64,000 nt of DNA from Stentor coeruleus (lineage: Eukaryota > Ciliophora > Heterotrichea > Heterotrichida > Stentoridae), in the NCBI GenBank assembly GCA_001970955.1, contig MPUH01000067.1, positions 58,365 through 122,364 of the forward strand. Direction: 5' to 3'. Below the pieces are notes generated by a model. The model saw nothing but the letters and a program-made list of their open reading frames with translations. It was not told where the DNA came from and ran no database searches. This document shows, piece after piece, positions 29,510-37,888 of the stretch (the first letter of the stretch is position 1; every line of letters starts with the position of its first letter). The position numbers were made by a program, and so were the translations under genes.

Positions 29510-30376
29510 ATGAAGAAAAGCAAGTCTCCAGACATATTTTTAAACAAACTCAAGCCTCGTATAAAAAATTCTGCATACAGCCACATATCATTCCCAAGTT
29601 TCCCTGCTCAAGTCCAAGCCACAAATTTAAACTCAAGTTTGCAAAAAAAACGAATAAGCTCAATAGGAAAAAATCAATCTTCAAAAGCTCTCAAGAAAAA
29701 GAAATCAGAATTTTTCAAATCATCCTTCAATAAATCCCCATCAAGTCATCTTATCATAACTCATACCAGAGATGATTTAAGCGATATTTCTCAAAGTTCC
29801 TACAGACTTCGTCGTGATAGTTTCATAAAAGTTGATGAACTTTGCAAGAAAATTGAAAAAATTCAATCAAATGAATTGGATGACTTAAAAATCAACATTG
29901 AAGAAAAACAAAAAAGAGAAAAATTTCATATCGCCGAAGAGTTATTTGATGAAATTATAACTAAAGATAATGAATTTGGCAAGTATTTAAAAGTTGTGAA
30001 GAAATGTTATGAAGAACATTTACAAGAAAAAATAGAAAAAGTTATTTTCGAGAAGGAAATTGAGAAAGAAGAACTTATGATGAATTTAAATGTTATAGAA
30101 CAAGAAAATGAAGATTTACAGAGATCGTTAGAAAAGATTTCTAAAGAAAATTTAGAACTTAGTAAAGATATTGATATTTGTGAAGGACATTGTATTAAAC
30201 TGCAGCAGAAACTTTCTAAGGTTTATGATGTATCTTTGGATAATGTGCCTAATGACCCTGAGACTTGGAAAAATTTGGTTTTGGAAAACCAGTTTTATTC
30301 AGATTTGTGTAAGAGTTTAAAAAAAGAATTGGAGGGGTATAGGCAAGGTAAAGGCTCAACTGCAAAAATAATGTAA
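29510..30376 (+). CDS. Coiled-coil protein, function unknown
   Basis: 288 residues. The N-terminal ~95 are Ser/Lys-rich and basic (SKSPDIFLNKLKPR; KALKKKKSEFFKS). From about residue 105 to 260 the protein is almost continuous coiled coil with many Glu and Lys. There is no membrane segment or enzymatic motif. It follows the golgin-like gene on the same strand at 177 nt, which does not by itself imply shared function. It may be a cytoskeletal or basal-body scaffold. Confidence 0.7.
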   Translation: MKKSKSPDIFLNKLKPRIKNSAYSHISFPSFPAQVQATNLNSSLQKKRISSIGKNQSSKALKKKKSEFFKSSFNKSPSSHLIITHTRDDLSDISQSSYRLRRDSFIKVDELCKKIEKIQSNELDDLKINIEEKQKREKFHIAEELFDEIITKDNEFGKYLKVVKKCYEEHLQEKIEKVIFEKEIEKEELMMNLNVIEQENEDLQRSLEKISKENLELSKDIDICEGHCIKLQQKLSKVYDVSLDNVPNDPETWKNLVLENQFYSDLCKSLKKELEGYRQGKGSTAKIM

Positions 30377-31175
30377 ATATTCATAAAAGTGACTTAAAAT
30401 GTATGAAATATATATAATTATATTCTTAAGCATAAAAGGTGTGATTTAATATCAAATCTTGTCATGATATTATCTTATGTTTAAAAATTTTAGTCTTTGG
30501 AAAATTAGAAGTAAATAAATTTGTGATAGTGATTTTCTATTGCAACAGGTAAGAAAGTATAATACTAACCCAAACATTTGTATTGATTTTTTTGCCTTTT
30601 GTTTTGATGATGTAATCTTTATATAATATCATGTTAGAAATCTAACTAATTTTATATACAATCAGCTTTACTTTATAAAAATTTCTGTATTAATTCCAAG
30701 CCCAAACCTCCAAATCATAACATCAGCAATTCTGAATCCTAAAATCATCTAATTATCATATATTATCAATATCAAATACCAAACTTTTTCTATCAAAATT
30801 TATTATTCTATATACAAGTTATAATCACATATAACAAAAACTATTCAAATTGTAAATACATCATATTCATAATATTTCATATAATTATATCAAATATATA
30901 CTTATTAAATAAAGTACTCATAAATTTATAGGTAGTTTTTATATCTTAAGTTTAACCCCATTCTGAATTCAATTTGGGATTTTTTAATACTTTCAAGTGT
31001 ATATATGAACGAAAAGGTTTTAAAATTTTAAAATCAAATTTTTTATCATTTTTAAAGCATGACCATTAGTTTGCACTTAAGTTTTACCCAAGCGTCAATC
31101 TAAGACTTGCGAGTTTTACATAATTTTAAAACAAATTTTAGTGATTAATTGAACTAATTTAATTAAATAAAACCT
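30377..31175. other. Convergent intergenic spacer
   Basis: 800 nt between two 3' ends. It contains short codon-like fragments on the minus strand near 30930-31140 that I could not tie to any family. No intact gene or RNA is seen. Confidence 0.55.
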
Positions 31176-31628
31176 TTACCCTAGCATTTTCTTTGTAACT
31201 TGCCTTTCCAGCCTTTTTGTGAAATTAAAGTCCTGTTTGGATTTTAGCGTGAATTTTCTGTCGTTTATAAACTCCCGGCATTGAAGGATTATATCATTAT
31301 CTTGGTTTTTAAAATCGTTTTCGAATAGTTCTTGCTGTTCTCTAATTTTAATCTTTAGTGAAATGATGTTATTTTTCGCAGTGTTGATAATTTGCTTAGT
31401 GCTATGACACATACCATCAATGCTTTTTAGAAATGCATCTGCAACTCTTTCTTTTGGTGAGTAAGATGTGAACATTTGCATATTCTTGAAATTTAAACTT
31501 CCTGCACTTGTTGGCTTGTAAGCCTTTCTTATTCTTATATGCTTGTTAAAGCCAATTTCAGGTGAGAGACGATCTTGTAATTTAAATTTCCTTGTCATTG
31601 TAGGGGAATTAGCAACTGGTTTTGACAT
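31176..31628 (-). CDS. Small basic hypothetical protein
   Basis: 150 residues, rich in Lys, Arg and Ser, with no recognised domain. Residues 60-120 are helical and could form a short coiled coil (SIDGMCHSTKQIINTAKN; ISLKIKIREQQELFEND). The basic N-terminus with Ser-Pro and Thr-Met pairs resembles other small proteins in the window and suggests a cytoskeletal or phosphorylated protein. The 5' flank has minus-strand polarity. The gene is accepted on frame length, composition and flanks only. Confidence 0.6.
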   Translation of the reverse strand: MSKPVANSPTMTRKFKLQDRLSPEIGFNKHIRIRKAYKPTSAGSLNFKNMQMFTSYSPKERVADAFLKSIDGMCHSTKQIINTAKNNIISLKIKIREQQELFENDFKNQDNDIILQCREFINDRKFTLKSKQDFNFTKRLERQVTKKMLG

Positions 31629-32218
31629 TATTATTTGTTATTACTAATCAGAAACTATATTATTCATAGAACTCAACAAATTTCAGTGCATTTTTTCATA
31701 TTATAATATATTTGATTTACTATAAAATGATGAAAAGTTTAGTTAAATATTCTATTTTGAAAACGTGAAGTCAGCATCTAAATGTTTATATTAAGTAGAA
31801 GATATCCCAAAATGTTTATAAATTTTATTTGCTTAAGATTATCTGAATGAGCGCATAAACGAAGAAATGCTGATTTTGGCTAGCTCTCATTATATACAAT
31901 ATATATTAGTTAGTGAAATATATCGCTCACAACCGTGGGCTCTGTAAAAATCACACAAAATACTCCAACCCAGCAAAAATCCAAAAAACCACATATCAAA
32001 TTATCCATCAAAATATCCACAACTTTTCCATAAATCTCAGCTACATAATAAACTAATTTTTTTTTTTGAATTTCCTATCAAAACCTCACTCCACTTCCCA
32101 CAACCTCAGAATCAAGTTTTTTCCTTCAGTCTCTAAAATTACACCGCAAGCAAAATCTAAATCCTAATTTCCACTTTTTTCATTTCCATTATATCTTAAC
32201 ACATTTCTACTTAATTTA
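31629..32218. other. Intergenic spacer
   Basis: AT-rich. It turns C-rich from about 31960, the 3' flank of the minus-strand gene at 32219. Nothing else is recognised. Confidence 0.6.
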
Positions 32219-32761
32219 CTATAATAAATCATCATCATTAACTACTTGAATAATTGGCTTAAAACTTTCAGATACTTTTACAGGACTTGGAATATTTAAC
32301 TTAGTTAGTCTCTTTTTACGTTTTTTATATTCCGAATAGTCTTCATCTAAATTTTTTTTTATAAGAAAAGGTTTTATATCAATGAGCTTTTTAACTAGGA
32401 TTTGGTTTTCAAAAGCAATCTTCTGTTCTTTATTTTTACGGGATATTTCGCTGCTGCTACGAAAATTTGGAATAACTCTATCATAAGGACTTGATGAAAA
32501 TGTTGAGATAGTGCTTTTAGCTATTGTTAGGAGTTTATCAAAAATTGCTCTGTTTTCTTTAGTGATTTCTTGTTTTTTTTCTGATTAGAATGTACCTTTG
32601 TAGATAAATTTGCGATTTGACCGGAAATTAGGGGTTGGAGTACTGCAAGTAAGAATGCTTTTACGTTTTTGAATTAGCTTTAGTTTAGATTGATGCAAAC
32701 TCATTGTGTACTTGTTATACCTTAACACTTCAGGATTGGTTATAACGTATTGGTTTTTCAT
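32219..32761 (-). CDS. Split small gene, 175 residues, one 15-nt intron
   Basis: No single long frame exists here, but two minus-strand exons join across a 15-nt GT...AG intron (32581-32595). Exon 1 (32761-32596) encodes MKNQYVITNPEVLRYNKYTM through NFRSNRKFIYK. Exon 2 (32580-32219) continues EKKQEITKENRAIFDKLL, then SSSPYDRVIPNFRSSSEISR, and ends NDDDLL before a TAG. The combined 528 nt is exactly 176 codons. The product is basic, with helical Lys/Glu stretches, and I recognise no family. The 3' flank is C-rich on the plus strand, as for other minus-strand genes. Unspliced, exon 1 would stop inside the intron. Confidence 0.75.
32581..32595 (-). other. 15-nt spliceosomal intron
   Basis: On the minus strand it reads GTACATTCTAATCAG. 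It carries an in-frame TAA and its removal joins two coding frames. Confidence 0.8.
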
Positions 32762-33197
32762 AAATATAAAATCAAATATTTTTTTCTGAGGACAAATTTG
32801 TAATGGGCTTATAAATAGGTAAGTCTGGCTGGCATTTTAAGTTGATGAAAATAATAAATACCCCAAAAATTCAATTAAGGAAAACGATAATATATTTATC
32901 TTATAGTTCAAAAATCTAACATAAAATTCAGATTTTATTTTTCTAATTATTTCCAACTTTGAAGAAGCCAAAATTATTCCCAAACCACTAAAAATTTAAT
33001 TCTAAAACCTTTACACAATTTTCTATAAATTAAACTAACCCCATCATCCAACATAATCATCACAACCACATACTAAAACTTTAAAATCTCTATCATCACT
33101 ATCCCACCCCTTCTTCCCAAAAATTCATCTATTCTTCCATACCTTAATCATAAACCACTTCATCTCATCCAAACCAATTCTTAAAAATATCATAAAA
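32762..33197. other. Divergent intergenic spacer
   Basis: G-containing near the minus-strand gene, then strongly C/A-rich up to the Nup98-like start (no G in long runs around 33060-33180). No gene seen. Confidence 0.65.
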
Positions 33198-34742
33198 ATG
33201 AGCTCAACGACAACAGAAGTCGGTGAAAAACGTGACACTCAATCAAACAACTCTTCAGCAACCTCTGCAGGTGAGAACAATGAACCACCTCTCAAAAAAG
33301 CTAGAAGTATTTTCCCTGGAACTCTATCTTTTGACCCAAATTCAGGTCAAGCAATTCCAACCTCACCATCTAATCCAGAAATACTCTCAACACCACAAAA
33401 ACCAATAATAAGTGTTTTCACAGCAGGAGGTGTTACTCCACCTCATAGACCAAACATATCAGTAAGTACAAATTTCTTAGCACCACCTATAAAATCAGAA
33501 TCTATTTCAGAATCAATAAACGGTCCAGGACCTTCAATAATCAATATACCAAATACTACAACACCATTAACTACATCAAGACCAGGATTTTTAAATACAC
33601 AACCATCAATAGTAAATCCTATATCAATGAATTTTAACACTCAAAATACTTTAATTACTAATTCGACTGGGCTTTTTACAAATAATTCAATACAAAATTT
33701 CACGACAAACACTGGGAATTTTTTATGGAAAAATGACGATAAAGAAAAAATACTTTTTCAGTCTGACAATAGATATAAAAATATGAGAGTTGGGGTTAAG
33801 ACTGAAAAGGATTTACTGCAATGTTTGTTTGGAGTTCCTAATAAAACTCAAGGGGTTATTGATGGGAATATGCAAACAATGACAAAGGATCCTCATGGTC
33901 TTAACTGGCTTGAAGAATGTAAGAATGATGGAGGAAAAACTGGGAAGGTTAAAAAGAAGGAAAAAGAAATATTTATTGGGAAGAAAAGCGTAGAGAAAAA
34001 AAGTGATAATCCTTTTGATTTTACTAGAACATTAAAAAAGCATTTGCCTGTATTTTATAATATTTCTGAGCCGGTTATCAAGTTCCAGAAAGTTGAGAAG
34101 ATTTATGAGGAATTCGATAGGAGGTTTAATATATCCAAAGATCGTGACTCGAAATCATCAAGTCCAGTAAATAAATTAAGTTTAGACTCTTACAAAAATT
34201 TCGACCTTTCCTTCTATTCTGAGTCTAGTAAAACTTTTTATAGTCAAGAAAAAAAATCAGACCCAGGAGATAAAAGCTCAGAAACCCATAAAAACAACTC
34301 AAATGAATCTGAAGATGAAAAGCCAAATATTTACATCCCTCCAGGGTATAGTACAAAGCCAAAAGCTAAAAAACTTTATTCTCTTAGTATATCTGAACTT
34401 AAAAGCATCAAAAAATTTAAAATCAAAAACAAATTCGGCAAAATTGTGTTTAAAAAGCCTGTTGATTTAACAGAAACGGGCATTTTATCTAATGTGAATA
34501 TTGAGCAAGGGGCTATTAATTTATATAACAATTTTGCAAATCTACCTTCAAATGGTGTTGGTTTGAACCTTCCAGCTGAAATTACTCTTTACAATTGTAA
34601 GCCAGATAAACCAGTTCCATCTAATGATTTTGTTGAAGTCCTAGCGATACTTTGTGAAACTTTTTCAGCCAAACACAAGAAATGGAACCCAAAAACAGGA
34701 GAGTGGGTGTTTAAAGTTAAGAATTTCAGCGCTTTTAAGTGA
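33198..34742 (+). CDS. Nup98-like nucleoporin, C-terminal autoproteolytic-type domain, no FG repeats
   Basis: 514 residues. About residues 385-510 match the Nup98 C-terminal domain: YSLSISELKSIKKFKIKNKF (start of fold), GKIVFKKPVDLT, GVGLNLPAEITLYNCKP, and the final PKTGEWVFKVKNFSAFK. In Nup98 the end is WVFKVxHFS, cleaved before Ser; here the His is Asn509 and only SAFK would follow. The N-terminal 190 residues are Pro/Ser/Thr/Asn-rich but have a single GLF and essentially no FG or GLFG repeats. A Nup98 role anchoring to the nuclear pore is likely. Tetrahymena has nucleus-specific Nup98 variants, so this could be one paralogue of several. Confidence 0.8.
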   Translation: MSSTTTEVGEKRDTQSNNSSATSAGENNEPPLKKARSIFPGTLSFDPNSGQAIPTSPSNPEILSTPQKPIISVFTAGGVTPPHRPNISVSTNFLAPPIKSESISESINGPGPSIINIPNTTTPLTTSRPGFLNTQPSIVNPISMNFNTQNTLITNSTGLFTNNSIQNFTTNTGNFLWKNDDKEKILFQSDNRYKNMRVGVKTEKDLLQCLFGVPNKTQGVIDGNMQTMTKDPHGLNWLEECKNDGGKTGKVKKKEKEIFIGKKSVEKKSDNPFDFTRTLKKHLPVFYNISEPVIKFQKVEKIYEEFDRRFNISKDRDSKSSSPVNKLSLDSYKNFDLSFYSESSKTFYSQEKKSDPGDKSSETHKNNSNESEDEKPNIYIPPGYSTKPKAKKLYSLSISELKSIKKFKIKNKFGKIVFKKPVDLTETGILSNVNIEQGAINLYNNFANLPSNGVGLNLPAEITLYNCKPDKPVPSNDFVEVLAILCETFSAKHKKWNPKTGEWVFKVKNFSAFK

Positions 34743-34769
34743 TAACTTTTATATGAGAATATATTAATA

Positions 34770-36611
34770 ATGGAAGATAGTGGTGGTATTGAATTAGAAC
34801 ATGCCATTGGGTATTCTGCTGAGTATTTGAAGTCGATTTATTTCCACCCCAACCAGAAAAATTATATATACATAACTGGGGCTTGCATTGTTATAGGAGA
34901 CCTCGCAGATCCTCAAGGACAAGCATTTTTGCGAGGACATGACGACACAGTTACTTGTGTTTCTATGTCTCCATCAGGTGCATTAATAGCTTCAGGACAA
35001 AAAGGTTATAACGCTGATGTGTTAGTCTGGGACTTCGCATCTAGAAAGGTGAAGTTTCAGTTCAGTGAACATGATCACGAGATAAAATGCTTAGATTTTT
35101 CTCATGATGACCGACTACTATGTTCATGTGGTAGCCCAGCAGATAATAAAATGTTTATTTGGGACTGTTATACAGGGTATATAGTTGCGTCAATAGGTTT
35201 AACCCCGAACCCTACAATAACAGTGAAATTTGGCGGTTTTTTAAAAGACATCAAAGGAAGACCAGTCGAAAAATATCAATTCGCCACCTGTGGGAATAAA
35301 AAAATCGTCATGTGGAGCTTAAACCCATTTACTGGTGATCTAGAAAACCAAGCTTTAAACTGTGGGAATGCAGTTCGAGAATTTCAATCATTAGAATTCA
35401 CACCAAATGGGGAAAAATTTTTAATCACTGGGACAACATCAGGAGATTTTCTTATATTCCAAATGAAGAATTTCCATATGTTTTGTACTCAGCCAGTCTG
35501 TGGGAAAGGAATATCAGGTATCGTTGCTTTAAATGATGAGAATTTTATTGTTGGTGGTGGGGATGGGACTTTAAGTGCTTGGACAGTACAAGGAGCTCGT
35601 AGTTTTGAAACTTCAAGAGTCAATGTAGCAGGTGGGGTTTCTGCTTTAGCTCCAGCTTCAGACTTAAGCTCAATCATTGTTGGGACAACTTTAGGGTTTC
35701 AATATAGAGTCAGGCCAAATGATTTAGCATCAATAGTGATATCTGAAAGTCATACTCGACCAATGACTTATATTAACTTCCCAGTTGGGATCTCTGACAA
35801 ATTCGCCACAAGCTCAGAAGATGGGACTATTCGTATTTGGGATGGTTCAGACTATACAGTTATATCACGATGTGTTGGTCAAGGTATCCCAACATGTTTT
35901 GTTCTAACATTAGAAATCGTTATCTCTGGTTGGGATGATAGTAAAATCAGAGCTTTTCGTGCTGACAACGGTCAGACATTATGGCAAATAGACAATGCAC
36001 ATAGAGGTGGTGTTAGTGCTATAAACCTTTCAAATAACATGAGATTTTTCTCAACAGGTGGTAATGATGGGGAAGTTAGAATATGGGAAATTCGTACAAG
36101 AGATATGGTTTCACATTTAAAAGAACATACAAGTAAAGTTACAGATGTAAAAATCCTTAGAGATGATTGTCATTTAGTATCAGCTTCAAGAGATAGATGC
36201 ATGTTAACTTGGGATTTAAAAAGTGAAAAAAGAGTTGGAGCTCAAACTCAAAGAATTGGGGGAATTAATTGTGTTTCATTATATGGAGAAAAAGTTGTTA
36301 CTGCTGGACAAGATAGGAAACTTAATGTTTGGGATTTAAGACAAACACAACCTTTAGCTACAGTTGAAGCTGGTCCTGATGCAGGAACTGATGAAATTTA
36401 TACTTTGGCTGTGAGTAATAATGAAAGATTTGTAGCGACTGGAGGGGAAAAGGAAATATTGAGAATATGGGATTTATCTAGTTTAAGAGTAGTTGCAGAA
36501 GGATATGGACACTCTGGGCATATTGTTAGAGTTGCTTGGGCTTTTGATGATAAACAAGTTATTAGTGTTGGGAAGGATAATTGTACACTCATTTGGAATA
36601 TGTTCTTGTGA
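34770..36611 (+). CDS. CFAP52: CFAP52 (WDR16), axonemal WD40 protein
   Basis: 613 residues, the expected size for CFAP52, a double-propeller WD40 protein inside the B-tubule of doublet microtubules. The N-terminus (ELEHAIGYSAEYLKSIYFHP; GHDDTVTCVSMSPSGALIAS; YNADVLVWDF) and C-terminal blades (DNAHRGGVSAINLSNN; GGNDGEVRIWEIRTRD; LKEHTSKVTDVKILRDD; YGHSGHIVRVAW) follow the CFAP52 family closely, including the conserved NAHR segment after the DDSKIRAF blade. The gene starts only 27 nt after the Nup98-like stop on the same strand. It ends in TGA, one of the clear TGA stops in the window. Confidence 0.92.
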   Translation: MEDSGGIELEHAIGYSAEYLKSIYFHPNQKNYIYITGACIVIGDLADPQGQAFLRGHDDTVTCVSMSPSGALIASGQKGYNADVLVWDFASRKVKFQFSEHDHEIKCLDFSHDDRLLCSCGSPADNKMFIWDCYTGYIVASIGLTPNPTITVKFGGFLKDIKGRPVEKYQFATCGNKKIVMWSLNPFTGDLENQALNCGNAVREFQSLEFTPNGEKFLITGTTSGDFLIFQMKNFHMFCTQPVCGKGISGIVALNDENFIVGGGDGTLSAWTVQGARSFETSRVNVAGGVSALAPASDLSSIIVGTTLGFQYRVRPNDLASIVISESHTRPMTYINFPVGISDKFATSSEDGTIRIWDGSDYTVISRCVGQGIPTCFVLTLEIVISGWDDSKIRAFRADNGQTLWQIDNAHRGGVSAINLSNNMRFFSTGGNDGEVRIWEIRTRDMVSHLKEHTSKVTDVKILRDDCHLVSASRDRCMLTWDLKSEKRVGAQTQRIGGINCVSLYGEKVVTAGQDRKLNVWDLRQTQPLATVEAGPDAGTDEIYTLAVSNNERFVATGGEKEILRIWDLSSLRVVAEGYGHSGHIVRVAWAFDDKQVISVGKDNCTLIWNMFL

Positions 36612-36688
36612 GTTTATATAATTAATACTACGACTAATTTCTAAAATATTCTTATTTTGTTTATGATGTTTACTACTTGTGTCTTTTC

Positions 36689-36707
36689 CCTGCAACAATT
36701 GTGCGGG
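36689..36707. other. GC-rich hairpin in convergent spacer
   Basis: CCTGCA and TGCGGG flank a 7-nt loop and can form a 6-bp stem including one G-U pair. It lies 80 nt past CFAP52 in a spacer that is less AT-rich than usual. It could be a 3'-end element or chance. Confidence 0.3.
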
Positions 36708-36887
36708 AGTATTTGGGATTTCTTAGAATGATTTGGTTTCTGGCCTTTTGAACCTAACAATTGCCCACTTTTTGTGTTTTTTTTTTGAAGAGACCTTTTT
36801 TAAGCACTTTTGCTGTATTTTTTGCTTCAGGTTCGCTTTGTTGTCATTTATTCAAAATATTATTTAGCTATAAATATTCACATATTT

Positions 36888-37334
36888 CTAAGTAGTTTTA
36901 ACATTCTCAACACCATTATCATCGCTATCATCTGAATCATCACTACTAATCTCTGGTTTGTTTTCCTCTTTTTTCTCATCACCCTTAGTAACAATATTAT
37001 CCCTCTCTGCATATTTCCTTCTTTTTCTCTCTTTGTTTTTACGCTTTTTCTCTATTCTTCTAGCAATTTTCGAATCGTCTCCGTTTATTTGAAACTCAAC
37101 TTTTTCAGTTAATCTTTTCCATGCTATATGCCTGTTTATAATCAAATCCCTTGAATCGTGGACTTTAACTTTCACTCTTGTAGGCACATGAAGCAAATTT
37201 ACACAGTTTTCAGATTTGTTCACTTTTTGACCACCTGGTCCTGATCCTGAGCAGATTTTTTCAATCACATCATTAGGATTAATAGTAAACTTTATAGACC
37301 TTTTCAATAGTTTTAACATTATAGATATTGACAC
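36888..37334 (-). CDS. MTRFR (C12orf65)-like release-factor-family protein
   Basis: 148 residues containing a class I release-factor catalytic domain without a codon-recognition domain: GSGPGGQKVNKSENCVNL with GGQ at 34-36, then THVRVK-like RVKVKVHDSRDLIINRHIAWK, and a basic helix rich in Lys/Arg (IEKKRKNKERKRRKYAER). This is the layout of MTRFR/C12orf65 and ICT1-type mitochondrial ribosome-rescue factors. The N-terminus (MSISIMLKLLKRSIKF) is amphipathic and basic, suiting a mitochondrial presequence. An acidic Asp/Ser tail closes the protein, which is unusual. Met6 is an alternative start. Confidence 0.85.
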   Translation of the reverse strand: MSISIMLKLLKRSIKFTINPNDVIEKICSGSGPGGQKVNKSENCVNLLHVPTRVKVKVHDSRDLIINRHIAWKRLTEKVEFQINGDDSKIARRIEKKRKNKERKRRKYAERDNIVTKGDEKKEENKPEISSDDSDDSDDNGVENVKTT

Positions 37335-37888
37335 ATTATTTTTGTCATAGGCAAATCAAATATAAATTTTCTAGATATGATTAATAATAGAAAAAAATTG
37401 TGAATAAGTAGGCTAAAGTTTTTATAAATAATTACTAAAGGGTAAAAATATATAATTGTATGGAATTACAATATATGATGCCTTTGTAGATAAAATATTT
37501 TACAACAGTGAGCATATCCTTGAATACTCAAAACATATCGAATAAAATTTTCATTGTATTTATAATCTATATCAAATTTCTTCTAAGTGTAAGCTATATT
37601 AAAACATAATTTCATAGTCAATCCGCTAAAAAATCCCCTCCTATATTTAAATTAAATCCAAATTCTTATCACATTATACTAAATTTACATTATGCATATC
37701 ATATATTAAATCCAATACAATTAATTTCTTAACATATCATTAATCTAATTTAAAATCCTCTCTCTTAAAATTATTAAACATAATAAAATCACCTCAAAAT
37801 AACTCAAACCTTGTATATTCCTCTTACCTTTGTTCAAAGCCATACTTTTTTTAAACTTACCAATAATAAAATTTCTTTTCAGTCTAAC
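37335..37888. other. Divergent intergenic spacer
   Basis: Back-to-back 5' flanks. The right half (37600-37888) is C/A-rich with few G. The frame of the next gene is open upstream to 37811 but starts there with TTG, not ATG. Nothing else seen. Confidence 0.65.

Noticed and set aside
30930-31140. Codon-like minus-strand fragments downstream of the small basic gene
   Set aside because: Fragments are short, in several frames, and match no family; probably 3' UTR or chance.
36720-36800. U5 snRNA-like loop GGCCTTTTG
   Set aside because: The invariant GCCUUUUAC loop is not matched, and the stem and Sm site are weak.
37811-37888. Upstream extension of the giant coiled-coil frame
   Set aside because: It begins with TTG and is G-free flank sequence; the first ATG is at 37889.
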